DNA from: Epiperipatus broadwayi
Lineage: Eukaryota > Onychophora > Udeonychophora > Euonychophora > Peripatidae
Assembly (NCBI GenBank): GCA_028023455.1
Contig: JAQFVV010012397.1
Location: 5,442,237 to 5,506,236 of the forward strand
Length of the DNA stretch: 64,000 nucleotides
Direction: 5' to 3'
A model generated the notes under the pieces. That model was not told where the DNA came from. It was given only the letters and a program-made list of their open reading frames with translations, and ran no database searches. Shown here piece after piece: positions 34,076-45,364 of this stretch. The position numbers and the translations under genes were made by a program. Every line of letters begins with the position of its first letter. Within the stretch, counting starts at the first letter, position 1.

Positions 34076-34439
34076 TTTAATTTTAAAGATAATTTATTAA
34101 CTAACATTTATTTACTAAATTTAAACATTTTATAATTCTAATAAAACACACGCATATTTTAAATTAACATTTCTAAATGGTTTAAATATTTCTATAGATT
34201 TAATAACAGAACACTCTAATTTAACTAATAAATATTGATATAATGATCACACACATATTAACTCATGTACACACATAATAATAATAAAGTATTACATAGC
34301 ATTTGGAATTTAATCACACATATCAATAGTTCATTTATGTATGATATAAAGTTCATATAATTAGACTCTTGAAAGATTCATACGAATTAATGCAATGCAA
34401 TGGCTATTACAGTATAAACGAAATAAGCAAATGTTTTTA

Positions 34440-34860
34440 CCTAGGCTTTTGAATGTAGATGTAGAATTTTGTTCTCTTTGGTGGCTGCTTTCGGTGAGGA
34501 TATTTCCATTATGAATGCTTACCAGCCAGCTGGGACTTTTCCTTGATGAGTTTCCTGATTTTCACGATTATTACTATTGGAGACAATTAAATACTGATGG
34601 AGATTTTCTAAGTTGTTACATTGACATTATTTCACAGGCAGATCTTACTGTTTTCATTGGACTTTTTAGGCTGTGGAGAGGAGTGAATTCCCAAAATCTT
34701 CTCAACACTGCATTTTGTTTCTTAACTGACTCAATTAATTTCTGAACAGCACTACTCAATTACTTTGTGAACTGCACTCACTCAACTAATTTGTGAACTG
34801 AACTATTGTCCGATAAAAAAGTCTATTTATACCTGCAACATGTTGTTTTTCTATCTCCGG
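34440..34860 (-). promoter_or_regulatory. Minus-strand TATA promoter region, LTR-like
   Basis: TATAAATAG on the minus strand (34823-34831) is followed about 25-30 bp downstream by a TTCAGTTC initiator-like sequence. It then runs into three 25-26-bp repeats (starting 34729, 34754 and 34780 on the plus strand, each beginning ACTCAA). This organisation resembles the U3/R part of an LTR. No matching partner LTR was found in the window. Confidence 0.35.
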
Positions 34861-35399
34861 CAAAGATCTGTTGTCAAAATTCCAGTGATAATCATTTGAT
34901 AAACGTGTTTTGAAAGATTGCTTAATTAGTAATAGCCATGCAAAAACGTATTGTTTTATATTAATTAATATCTAATAGCCATTGCCATGTTTTTTAATGA
35001 TAATCTTCTTTAACTTTCATTTATTTATAATAACATTTATTCTATTGTTGACAATCGCACATATATACACACATATATTAGTTTTAACATTATTTCTTCT
35101 TTAATTAAACTTGAATGAAAAGAGATTGTATGTTTTAACTTTTTAAATTATATTTTTACGAATCCTAATAAGAAAACTCTTTATTTTCTTTTATAAACCC
35201 TTAGTTTAATTTCTCTAATGAAACACCCCTCTCCCCTTCTGATTAATTAACTGCAGCTCTTATTTCAAAAACCAACGATATAAACTATTTGATTCTTATA
35301 TTTTTTTAAACAAACTGCAATAAACTCTTCAACATTTAATTTTATGTTTTTCTTTTATGAAAGATTATTTTAATAATATAATTTTAGATAAAATTATAT
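34861..35399. other. No recognised feature
   Basis: AT-rich spacer. Confidence 0.5.
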
Positions 35400-35406
35400 G
35401 TACAAT

Positions 35407-35418
35407 ATCAATATTGGT

Positions 35419-35452
<34 letters not shown>

Positions 35453-35464
35453 ACCAATATTGAT
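35407..35464. repeat. Perfect 58-bp palindrome with (TA)n core
   Basis: ATCAATATTGGTACAATATA at the left is mirrored by the inverse sequence ending CCAATATTGAT at 35464. With mismatches the symmetry extends to GTAC on both sides. A further TA run lies at about 35487-35507. Confidence 0.95.
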
Positions 35465-35509
35465 ATATGTACATATATTGTAAATATATATATATATATA
35501 TATATATTC

Positions 35510-36280
35510 AACTATTTACAAGTTTACTTTTTATATAAGTTTTAAAACTCATTTCCATTTGGTTAGCATAAATATTACCTTATATATAATAACATAAAAT
35601 TTGGTAAAGCATGACTGCTCTATATAGATAGCAGATTATTATTATTTTTTAAAAAATGTCATTTCCCTTCTTCTCAACACAGATGTTGATTTGTGATTTG
35701 TCCAAAAGCAAAACCAAACTAGTATCATCAAATAATATAACAGTGATGTCATCATAATTAATTATTATTGGGCAAGTTCCATTACCGTGAGAATATATTA
35801 ATTATTCTAGTCTTTAGGTGAATGTCAGTGAGATTTTACATAACTTAGAAGATGGTTTTAACTGAGTTTAGTATCTTCCCATTTTATCTTATTCAGATTC
35901 TTGGTTATGAAATTATAGCACATTAATCTAAAATGGGAGTAGTTATTAAAGTAAATAAATAAATAAAACCTCTTAATTTATCATTTATCCACGAATTTTT
36001 AACCAAGCTTTTGTCTATTCTTTATCAGCTTTCTTTTTCCTTGACTACCAATACATTTTTATTATAGATCCTAACTAAATCAATGTCACAAGAGATTTTT
36101 TTAGGATTATTAATTAACAATTCTATTTATAAAATAAATATTCAAATATATAAAATATGGTATGATTGTTATGAATTTATTATATATTGCTTAAATGCAT
36201 AGAAAGGTTATTGTTGATCATTTCTTTCCACTTCTAATAATAAATATTGTATTATTTAATATATAAGCTGCATTTTTTAT
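35510..36280. other. No recognised feature
   Basis: AT-rich spacer. Confidence 0.5.
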
Positions 36281-36509
36281 CCAAATTTGGGAGCCATAAA
36301 AGTGGCATGCATCTTAAATTTTAAGTAAACATTTTAATATATTATTTTTTACTGATCTTGCATTTTTCAATGATCATGTCTTTGCTTTATGCTTTATGCA
36401 TGAACATAGTGATATGACAATTGATAGCAGCTGTTTTGAGATTTTTTATTTTTTTTACTCACTATTAATGGAAAAGTACTCCTTATATGATACAGAATTT
36501 TAAAAAAAA

Positions 36510-37741
36510 GTTATATTGTGTCCTGAAGAAATTGGAAAATATGCAGCTAGTAAAAGATTTACAGTTGTCAGAAATAATTTTCATCATTGGAATGCCATAA
36601 AGGAAATATACAGAAAATCATTTTGGTACCTAAAAAAAAAAGATATAGTGCAATTGTTGCAGATATTGATTTGTCTTATATAAAAGAATTATGTGGCAAG
36701 GGTTTACTAGTGACAAGAGAGAAAATTATGATTAAAGCCAAAGAGTGTGCTAAAAATAGTGGTGTAATGTTTAAAGCATGTCATGAATGGTGTGAAAAGT
36801 TTATGAAATGATAAGGATTAGCATTACAAAGAAGCACTACAACAACTCAAAAGTTGTGTACAGATTATGAGAATAAGTTTTTTAGTTTTTAATGTGATGT
36901 AATCAAATTATGAAAAGTGTATAAATAAATTTGATAATAACATGAAAGCTAAAACCTTCGACAGTTGTGCCTTAAATATTGTTTGAGTGAAATCAGAAAT
37001 GCTGATGAATCTTTTTTGATATGCCAAGAAATTATACCATGAACAAAAAAGGAGAAAAACATTAAAATTTTAAGTATCGATATGAAAAATCACAAGTTGC
37101 TGTAATGCTGTCTATAATTACCAATGTAAACAAATTACCATCTTTTATTATTTTAAACAGAAAAAACTGTACCTAAAAAAAATTTCCTAAGGATGTTATA
37201 ATTTGATCAGAAAAGAATATATGGATAACACAAAATTGATGAAAATTGGGTAGAAAATATTTGGGAGAAGAGACCTGGTTATCATTTAAAAAAATAAAGC
37301 ATGTTAGTAATGAATGCATTTCAGGTAGATTTAACTGATGATATTAATCTTAAAGTAAAAACAAAAAACTGTGATCTGGTAAGAATACTAGAAGATATGA
37401 CTTGGCAACTCCAACCAATCAATGTATCTGTTAACAAACCTTTTAAACATAAAATGAATATCCATTATGAAGCATGCTTGAATTGAGATCAACATTTAAC
37501 TTGCAAAATAAAATGAGTTTTGTCTCCTACAATAGCTTGATGGATTTTGTAGTCTTGGAAAGATATCCCTGAAAAAATTATCAAAAAAGTTTTTTTAAAA
37601 TGTTGCATTGTTAATGATTTAAATGAAACTGAAGATGATGTACCTTGGTGAAATAGTGAAGCTGAGAATTTAAGTACTGAAAGTGAAGATGTTGAAAGTA
37701 TCTCTGAAAGTGAAAGTATGTCTGAAGAAGATTTGCAATAA
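36510..37741 (+). pseudogene. Pogo/Tigger-like (Jerky/CENP-B-type) transposase pseudogene
   Basis: Broken plus-strand frames carry the full domain order. First is an N-terminal helix-turn-helix remnant (about 36520-36660, including a KKRYSA motif). Next is the CENP-B-type DNA-binding domain: GLLVTREKIMIKAKE, then FKACHEWCEKFMK ending at a stop near 36810, followed in another frame by the RSTTTTQKL and DYENKF blocks. The DDE core starts with NADESF near 36998, which keeps the first Asp. The second-Asp block near 37300 reads MLVMNAF, where Asp is normally found in LVLDSF, so the catalytic residue is changed to Asn. DMTWQLQPINVSVNKPFK follows (about 37397-37450). The end is a Ser/Glu-rich acidic tail stopping near 37741. 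Several stops and frameshifts. Inactive. Exact element termini were not resolved; GTGGC-containing sequences near 36290-36330 and 37855-37885 may be the ends. Confidence 0.85.
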
Positions 37742-37870
37742 ATTAGGTGAGCTTATTGTATTTAAGTTAATAAAAATGTTTCTCATTTTTCAATACCATA
37801 TCCATTATAACATCAGTTTTAGATTTTTTCCAATTTTTCAAGCATAAAATCCAACTGTGGCTTAAAGTTG

Positions 37871-39090
37871 GAGGTGTCTTATATTAAAAGTAACATGGTA
37901 ACTATTACATCATTTGATTTTTCTTTTAAAAGAATAACTGATTCATTTTTTATGTTGTTTAACATTTCTAATACATATCTAACCTTTTTAATAGTAATTA
38001 AGATATTATTGATATTACTAAGTCTGTTTTTTATTATTTCATTTAAATTAGTATTAATCTTTATTACATATTGTCAGTGTATATGTTCAAATATATAGAA
38101 AGTAGATTATTTGTATACACCAAAGGTAATATGGAAATATACATCACACAAAAAGTGTCACTTTTTTGATTTATCAAACATCATTTATAAGTTAGCATGT
38201 AACTTATGCAAATATAGAGACATATCAAAAATAAAACTAGACTGCATCAGATAATAAATTAGTTACTTACTTGTCTTACAATAAAAATAATCAGAATTCT
38301 ATAAATATAAGAACTATACTAACCTATATATCATATCTTAACAAAAATACCATCATAACATATTAAAGCTAATTTGAAGACTCATTAAGGCAAATACAGT
38401 TGTACAGAAAAAATATTTATTACTTAAAATCTAAGCAACGATAACTTTTTGATCAGAAAAATTCTTTTTGAACTAAATAATGTTTGTTTTGGACTTCTTA
38501 GGGCATGTAATTCGGGTCATATTAACTACACAATGCAAAATCTTATTTAATAAATCTTATTAAAAAGTCAATTCATGAGAAGTGGCATATTAGTTAAAAA
38601 CATGGAGAAATAAAAAGTTACATGAATCGATTTCAGCATTATTAACTATTTCATTTATACAAGAACACAAATATATCACACACAACTATATTCTCTTCTG
38701 AAAAAATATTACACTATTATTATAATTTTTCTCACAGGAAATTAAACAAATAAAAAAAAAATCTCTCTCATGTAAAACATATAAATTAAATTCTGTTGTT
38801 TTTTAAATATCTTCTCAAACATACACTCTTAGAAACATATAAAAATGAATACAATCAACAAATCACAATATATCGTTGTTGACAAATTTGGCTTGCCAAT
38901 AAATAATTAAATATATATGCAATAGTGATACCAAATATTTCTTAGGTATTTCCAAAAATTCTGTATTTAAATGATATTCATAGTTAAGTTATATTTTAAA
39001 TAATAATTTTATTTGTCATTAGAATATTTTATAATTATAATCCACTTTTCTTAAACTAATTAAATTTGTTTAATTTAAAAATTTTATAAT
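37871..39090. other. No recognised gene
   Basis: AT-rich sequence. The open frame at 37868-38098 is hydrophobic with no recognised domain. Confidence 0.5.
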
Positions 39091-39096
39091 AAATAA

Positions 39097-39201
39097 TAAG
39101 GGATTCGAACTCAGACTTTTACATGATTCCCCCAGCTCTCCATGCCATCTCATATTGCTGATCCACCTGATCACACACACATTGAAAAGATAAATAATCA
39201 C
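39097..39201 (-). mobile_element. tRNA-derived SINE-like unit, inverted copy
   Basis: On the minus strand it contains an A-box-like GGTGGATCAGCAAT and a B box, GAGTTCGAATCCC. It is the inverted partner of 39325-39427, with about 90 percent similarity by eye. Confidence 0.55.
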
Positions 39202-39324
39202 CATTAAAGTATGAAAATTGGATATCTTAATATAAAGCTTAGCACTGATTGTATATATGTGTGGAAATAGATGATAATCTGGACCAACTGACAAGTGCTG
39301 GTTTAGCATGAAATCTGTATATTA

Positions 39325-39427
39325 GTGATTATTTATCCTTTCAACATGTATATGATCAGGTAGATCAGCAATATGAGATGTCATGGAGAGCTGAGGATCA
39401 TGTAAAAGTCTGAGTTCGAATCCCTTA
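39325..39427 (+). mobile_element. tRNA-derived SINE-like unit
   Basis: Contains ATCAGGTAGATCAGCAATAT and then GAGTTCGAATCCC, ending in TTATATATTG-type sequence. The two units are separated by 123 bp and could fold into a hairpin. A third, more diverged relative is at about 43765-43845. The B box supports a tRNA origin; the parent tRNA is not determined. Confidence 0.55.
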
Positions 39428-39439
39428 TATATTGCATTA

Positions 39440-40735
39440 TATATATACAGGTGTATGTAAGCATGTACAGTGTATTAATAAATAATATGGTATTATATGT
39501 ATTTATTAATGAAAAAATTTTAAATCAAAACATTTTAAAAAATACTTAGCTGATTTTTAAAATAAATCCAAAATTAATTGTTATCAGGTGTTTGCTTATT
39601 GTAAGATCATGGAGTAACTTTTAACTAAGTGATTCTATTAAATAATCAAAATTGTCAACATGATAAAACATTAAGGTTTCTTACAATTTTGCTGCAGTTT
39701 TCGATAGTATGTTTTTATTATAATTTTAATTTTGGAAGAATGAACCCATTTAAAAAAATTTTTAAAAAGTTTTTAAAATTCAAACTGAATTTCCTTTCTT
39801 AAAAGTGATACATAGTTATTATTTAAAACAAATTAAATGATTATTAAAATTTGAAATATGACCATTGCCTTTTTAATTACATGCAATAAATCCTATTCAT
39901 GATATTAATCCAAAAAATATATATTTAAATAAAAAAATTAAAAATTTATAACATATTAAAATTACAAAATATCAAAATTGGGAGAGAGAAAAAATTTAAA
40001 TAAGATTGGACTACACTATAAAACTGAAAAAAGTATGTATTAAATTTCTATGATATTTTTTAAGACTAAAATATTATTAATAAAATATAATAAAATGAAA
40101 TGAAACATTTATAATTCTTTTCAATTTTTTTTGTCATTAAAATGAGGAAACACATAATTTTGTAGCTATAAATTTTAAATATATCTTCAAAAGTTTCTCA
40201 AACTTAATATAGTTATAAAAATGGCAACATAATAGATTGTCCATGCTTGAAGCAAATGATTACTAGCTAGCAGATAATAATGCAGAAAAAAATATTTTTT
40301 GTTTAGAAATGAAGTAATTATTTCTTTATATATATATATATATCTTTAATGTTTTCAGGTGTATAATGATTTATTGTTTAGTAAACTTCTGAATTGATAA
40401 CACATATTAAATTGAATTAACCTTGGGAATCGTAGGCATAATTAAATACTTGATTGAAAGTAGAAAAAAAAGATCTTTTTAGTTAACTACTCACACACAT
40501 CTACATTCAGCTATCTTTCCATATAATTTCCACTCCATTAAAGCTTGAAAGCTATTTCTCCTTTAATAGTGATGTGTTTATTTTATAAACATTTCTTTTT
40601 CTTTTTAATTATTATTGCTTCACTATTTGCATGATATACGACCCTACACAAGTCTAATGTCAGATATAATAAAACTTAACAAGTCTGGCTCAGTTTCTTT
40701 TTTTTAAAAATAGTATTGAACAAAACTGTCCATTC
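39440..40735. other. No recognised feature
   Basis: AT-rich sequence with a short TA run near 40327-40343. Confidence 0.5.
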
Positions 40736-40737
40736 TG

Positions 40738-40774
<37 letters not shown>

Positions 40775-40826
40775 CAGATATATATTTATATATATATATA
40801 TATATATATATAAATATATATATATT
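40738..40826. repeat. (TA)n arrays, partly palindromic
   Basis: Two TA runs separated by TGAACAGA. The second has symmetric ATATTTATATA and TATAAATATA flanks. Confidence 0.9.
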
Positions 40827-41239
40827 CAATAAACTAGTATTAGATTGTTAATCTAGTTATTATATAATATTAATAACTGGGCAAAATTTATATTTACTTA
40901 TTTCATTATTTTATCTAATATTGACAAGCTGTAAATTAAAAAACTTCCCCAATGTAAATAAAATTAATATAAAGCAAATGTAAATATAGCTTTAAAGAAG
41001 TAATTTTATCAATTTAAGATCTTCAAACTTTCATTTTAATATGCTTTAGATTTGCAGTATAAATGAATTTAGGTAAAAACATAAAGATGGTTTATTCTTA
41101 TCTTTTAAAAATATTTTAACTTGTGTTTTGAATTGAGAGTATTTTATATTCTCAATAAACAGTGTTAGAGCATTAATCTATTTATAAAAAAGAAATTTGA
41201 TTCTATAAGCATTTCTTCAGTGATTAAAGCATTGGATTA

Positions 41240-42200
41240 CTAAGATATGTCATATTCTGAAGAATATTTATAAAAATGCAGCAGCAACAATTATGTTACA
41301 TAATGAAACTTGGAAGATTTGACATGGTGACTCCATAGCTGCAAAGTTTTTTTCCAGCAGTGCTGCAAAAATATTTTGTGGATTAAAATGGAAAGTTAAA
41401 AAATCAAAGTAAATAAAGATTAGTTAAGTCATTTAGATTTTGCAGATGATATAGATGTTTTTTTTCCAAAACATGCTTCAGAGTTTCAGGAAATGTTGCA
41501 AGAGTTATCACATGAAAATAAAAAAATAAGACTGAAGGTAAATATTAAAAATAATGTTCAATGGATTTTCTCAAAAGATGAACGTAAAGATTGATAATGA
41601 TAAGTTAGAAGTTAACAGCTACCAATAGATGGAAATATAATGGATAAAATTAATCACAGAATTAAACTTGATTCAGGTGCTTTTGGTAGAAATAACTTAA
41701 TATTAAAAGAAAATATGCCTATATGTTTGAAAAGAAATATTTTTAATAAATGTCTTACCAGTTCTTATTTATGGATCTGAGACTTGGATGCTTAACAGAA
41801 AAGCAATACAGTGACTACAGACCACTCAAAAAGTATGGATAGACACATGTTAAGAATAACAAGAAAAAATCAAAAACAAAATACATGGGTAAGAGAAGAA
41901 ATAGATATTACTGATATAATTGAATGAATTAAGAGACTGGAGTAGAGTTGGGTTGAACATATTGCTGGGATAGATGTTAAATGGATAGACAGTTAAAATC
42001 TTAAACTGGATTCCAAGTGATTGTAAAAGATTTAGAAAGGGGACACATATAAGATGGATGAATAAAATAAGGATGTGTGTGAGGGTGGTGTGGATAAGAA
42101 AGGCTAGAAATCGAAGAAGATGCATTGAAATTGGAGAAAACGTTGTCTTGCCGTGAATTGATAACGGTTTACAATGTTTAACTGCTGGAGCAGGTTTATA
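41240..42200 (+). pseudogene. RTE-type LINE remnant (RT C-terminal half)
   Basis: Broken plus-strand frames match the order of an RTE-clade ORF2. SHLDFADDIDVF near 41440 is the catalytic RT block with the FADD box intact. Next come EFQEMLQELSHE, KLDSGAFGRNN and PICLKRNIFNKC, then the sequence equivalent to YGSETW near 41775. It ends with the RTE C-terminal blocks: DRHMLRITRKNQ, WVREEIDITDIIE, a WVEHIAG block and an RRRCIEIGENV-type end with terminal IDNG. Multiple stops and frameshifts. No endonuclease part was recognised, as expected of a 5'-truncated LINE. A shorter remnant of the same C-terminus is at 62430-62615. Confidence 0.8.
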
Positions 42201-42776
42201 TATATATATATAAGAATCGTACATTTTACATAATCAAAACGATAAAAAAATATATATTAAGTCAATTTATATTGGAACCTGACAAAAGATTTCCATTTTG
42301 AGTTTCATATTAATATTTTAAATTTTTTATTCATATTAGTTGTTTATCATCTATTAGAAAAACTAAAATATTTATAATTTTATTAAACAAAAAGTTATCT
42401 CCGGAAATAAATGTAAGTTAATTTAATCAAAAATATTAACTTATTTATGTGGAAAAACAGAAAGAAAACATATTTGCAATGTGAATTTTATTTAAATGAG
42501 ATAATTTATTTAAACAAAAAAAAAATGAGAAATTATATATCTACTTTATTCCCACACACAAATTCAGAAATAATTTAATAGATCTGTGTACAGATAATTT
42601 TAAAGTAACATTACAATTACTAAATATCAAATCATGTTTAAACATTTTTTTCTTTATTATTTATTTCTTAGATCTTTTTTTTCTGTAATGAGTTTTCTTG
42701 ATTCACTCTCTTCTCCCATTGACTCCTCTCTTTTTAGTTTAACACTGCCATTAAGTGACAACGTCAATATATATAT

Positions 42777-42913
42777 ATGTCATATTATTATTACTATTTG
42801 CGGGATATTCCGTGTAGTGAAAAAGCTAAATGCTGACGTTTCAGTACAATACGTCAGCATTTAGCTTTTTCACTACACGGAATATCCCGCAAATAGTAAT
42901 AATAATATGACAT
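42777..42913. repeat. Perfect inverted repeat, 63-bp arms, 11-nt loop
   Basis: 42777-42839 and 42851-42913 are exact reverse complements around TTCAGTACAAT. The arms include GCGGGATATTCCGTGTAGTG, which is not low-complexity. On the minus strand the loop region reads CTGAAACGTCAGC, which resembles the GAAAC...GTC half of minimal hammerheads. Confidence 0.95.
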
Positions 42914-43764
42914 CTTTTATCCGTGAAAATATTACAATTAATATATATATATATTAAAGTGTTCATTTTATGATAGTGATAAAATATATATTACAGTTTT
43001 ATTATTTTATTTTAATTCCAAAGATTAAATTATCAAGTAACTTTGTATCAACTACCCAATAAAATAGGATTAGGATGCAAATGATTCCTTCTTCAGCAAG
43101 TTAGTATCTAGCTTTCACATTCGGTTTTAACTTTGTGAGACTTTTTAATCTCATCATATGTTTCTAAAACCTCATTAGAAAACTTAACTTTATAGTCATT
43201 TCAACATTATTTGCTAGTATATATATATATGGGTGTGTAAATTTTTTATTAAAATTTTGTTGATAAATTATTGATTTATGCAGATTACCCATACATGCAC
43301 TGTCTTTAATTAAGTTGCAATTTTTAGTGTTTATATAAACATATTGGAACATAGATAAAGGTGGTATCCACCGTCATTGTAAAATGTAGGTTACCTTGAC
43401 AACATATTGAGATTGTTGCTTGTTATTAATATTGGTATTGTTTAAGTATTGACTGCTTTTATGCATTTACATTTGTAAACCTATCTGGCCTTGATCACTA
43501 TTAGTTTATTATCTAAGTAATACATAGTTTCAATGGAATTTGACAATTATAATTGATTATTTGTTCATTTGATTTCAGAAGAGATTATATTTACTTGTTT
43601 AATGAGGTTTATTTTAACATTTTTGAATTAATAATCTCACTCTATTTAGCCAAGTTCAATTTTTATTGTATATATATACAAAGTTGACCATTTTGACAAC
43701 AGATTGAAATTGTTGTTTATTATTAATATTGGTATTAAGTATTGATTGTTTTCATGTGTATGGT
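42914..43764. repeat. Spacer containing a 70-bp direct repeat
   Basis: About 43392-43464 and 43687-43756 are similar direct copies, both containing TTATTAATATTGGTATT. The second runs directly into the SINE-like unit at 43765, so the repeat may be part of the SINE body. Otherwise no feature. Confidence 0.6.
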
Positions 43765-43845
43765 CATATGGATCAGTTATGTAAGATGAATTGGATAGCT
43801 GTAGGGAGTTTAAAAATCTGAGATCAAGTTCTTTATATATATAAT
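43765..43845 (+). mobile_element. Diverged SINE-like unit
   Basis: GGATCAGTTATGTAAGATG and AAATCTGAGATCAAGTTC followed by TTTATATATATA resemble the units at 39.1-39.4 kb, but the B box is degraded. Confidence 0.35.
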
Positions 43846-44154
43846 ACATTTAACAGCTAAAATTGTAGATGGTGATTTTTTGAGTATGACTAATATGCTG
43901 TTTTCTTTTACAAAAAAGTAATAATATATTTATTTAATTTATTTAAATTTCAGTATGCAATAATGTTTTAAAAAAAATTTGCTAACATTTAGGATATCAA
44001 ATATCAGCCTTTATTTGTTTTTTGATTTATTTTAATTGCAATCTTTTATAGACTAAAATAAACTTAACTATTAAAAAAAATTAAAAAGTTATTTTTTTAA
44101 TATTATAGATTATAGATTATCATACTGAATTATATTATTCTAAATATAAAAATT

Positions 44155-44391
44155 TATATATATATATATATATATATATTAAACCACTATCTTAACTTTT
44201 CTGACTAGTTTATTGTCAATGCTTGTGCAGCTACATAGTATGTTTGAAACTGCCGATTATAGTCATTCAGGCAGCAATAACATCAAACTGTGTGGGGGAA
44301 GACAGTTACAAATTTCTTTCAATTATTATATTTAAAATTTTATAAATTGATCGAATAACAAGATAATGTAAACTTGATGGTACATAATGTC

Positions 44392-44436
<45 letters not shown>
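44155..44436. repeat. Two (TA)n microsatellites
   Basis: TA runs at about 44157-44180 and 44396-44434, in AT-rich sequence. Confidence 0.9.
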
Positions 44437-44438
<2 letters not shown>

Positions 44439-44637
44439 AATACAGTTTGATATGTGTATTCGTTTCACAATATATGTAATATACAAATCAATATATATAT
44501 ATATCAAAATACAGTACAATTTATATAAATTATATTCTTTTAGAAGTACGTTCGACTATACACTTTGTAGTCTTTATCAACTATATAACATTGAATAATC
44601 AAAATGAGACAACCCTTAACAATACCCATAGTTCAAT

Positions 44638-44901
44638 TCAGATTTCCCACAATTCTGTTATCTTAACATTTGATGACTGGCGATTCATTAACATTTGACG
44701 ATTTCTTGAAATCAACATAGCCTTTTTTATTTTACGTTTATTATGACAACGTTCAATTTGAATAATTTTCATATTTTTATAATCAAATTTAAATCCATAT
44801 TGACAAGATTTATTATGATCAAATATAACAGATGAAGGTTTATTTACATCTGTTCCATATTGATTCTCTTTTTGAATTCTATGTAAATAAACCTTCATCA
44901 T
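44638..44901 (-). pseudogene. PLE endonuclease (GIY-YIG) C-terminal fragment, left arm
   Basis: Its residues 25-87 are the mirrored copy of the right-arm fragment. It contains VIFDHNKSCQYGFKFDY, KIIQIERCHNKRKIKKAM and RNRQMLMNR. The order His...Phe-Asp-Tyr...Lys-Ile-Ile...Lys-Arg-Lys...Glu/Lys-Ala-Met...Met-Asn matches the C-terminal tail of PLE GIY-YIG endonuclease domains as I know them. The GIY and YIG strands themselves are absent. The N-terminal 24 residues are read from the loop and the opposite arm, so they are not natural. Fragment only. Confidence 0.5.
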
Positions 44902-45095
44902 CTGTTATATTTGATCATAATATATCTTGTCAATATGGATTTAAATTTGATTATAAAAATATGAAAATTATTCAAATTGAACATTGTCATAATAAACGTA
45001 AAATAAAAGAGGCTATGTTGATTTCAAGAAATCGTCAAATGTTAATGAATCGCCAGTCATCAAATGTTAAGATAACAGAATTGTGGGAAATCTGA
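44832..45095 (+). pseudogene. PLE endonuclease (GIY-YIG) C-terminal fragment, right arm
   Basis: Same protein segment as the left arm, with a few differences (KEAM instead of KKAM, EHCHNK instead of ERCHNK). The Glu in KEAM fits the conserved acidic position of the family better. The stop at 45093-45095 is followed about 60 bp later by the hammerhead-like motif, the order expected for ORF then terminal repeat in a PLE. Confidence 0.5.
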
Positions 45096-45147
45096 ATTGA
45101 ACTATGGGTATTGTTAAGGGTTGTCTCATTTTGATTATTCAACGTTA

Positions 45148-45192
45148 TATAGTTGATAAAGACTACAAAGTGTATAGTCGAAAGTACTTCTA
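45148..45192 (+). ncRNA. Decayed hammerhead-like motif of the PLE end
   Basis: TTGATAA, a stem of GACTA and TAGTC (with an unpaired TA) around CAAAGTG, then GAAAGTAC. Compared with CUGANGA...GAAAC, the first box has two changes and the second box one. The left-arm copy (about 44543-44590, minus strand) reads GAACGTAC, so the common ancestor probably had GAAACGTAC. Stem II is well preserved. Confidence 0.35.
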
Positions 45193-45256
45193 AAAGAATA
45201 TAATTTATATAAATTGTACTGTATTTTGATATATATATATATATTGATTTGTATAT

Positions 45257-45305
<49 letters not shown>

Positions 45306-45308
<3 letters not shown>

Positions 45309-45364
45309 AACTTTATGATTTCATATATATATATATATATATATACTGAAATCATAAAGTTGGT
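45306..45364. repeat. 18-bp inverted repeat around (TA)n
   Basis: ACCAACTTTATGATTTCA at the left and its inverse TGAAATCATAAAGTTGGT at the right flank a TA core. It is immediately preceded by another TA run at about 45257-45306. Confidence 0.95.

Larger units (their letters stand above)
44461..45268. mobile_element. Large inverted duplication of a PLE 3' end, arms of about 390 bp
   Basis: The left arm (about 44461-44849) and right arm (44881-about 45268) are near-identical reverse complements separated by 31 nt. Each arm contains the same coding fragment, a hammerhead-like motif and a terminal TATATATAT block next to TTGATTTGTATATTA. The outer ends run into (TA)n. An inverted structure of this type can arise by template switching during target-primed reverse transcription. 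The near-identity implies a recent origin or gene conversion between arms. Confidence 0.8.
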
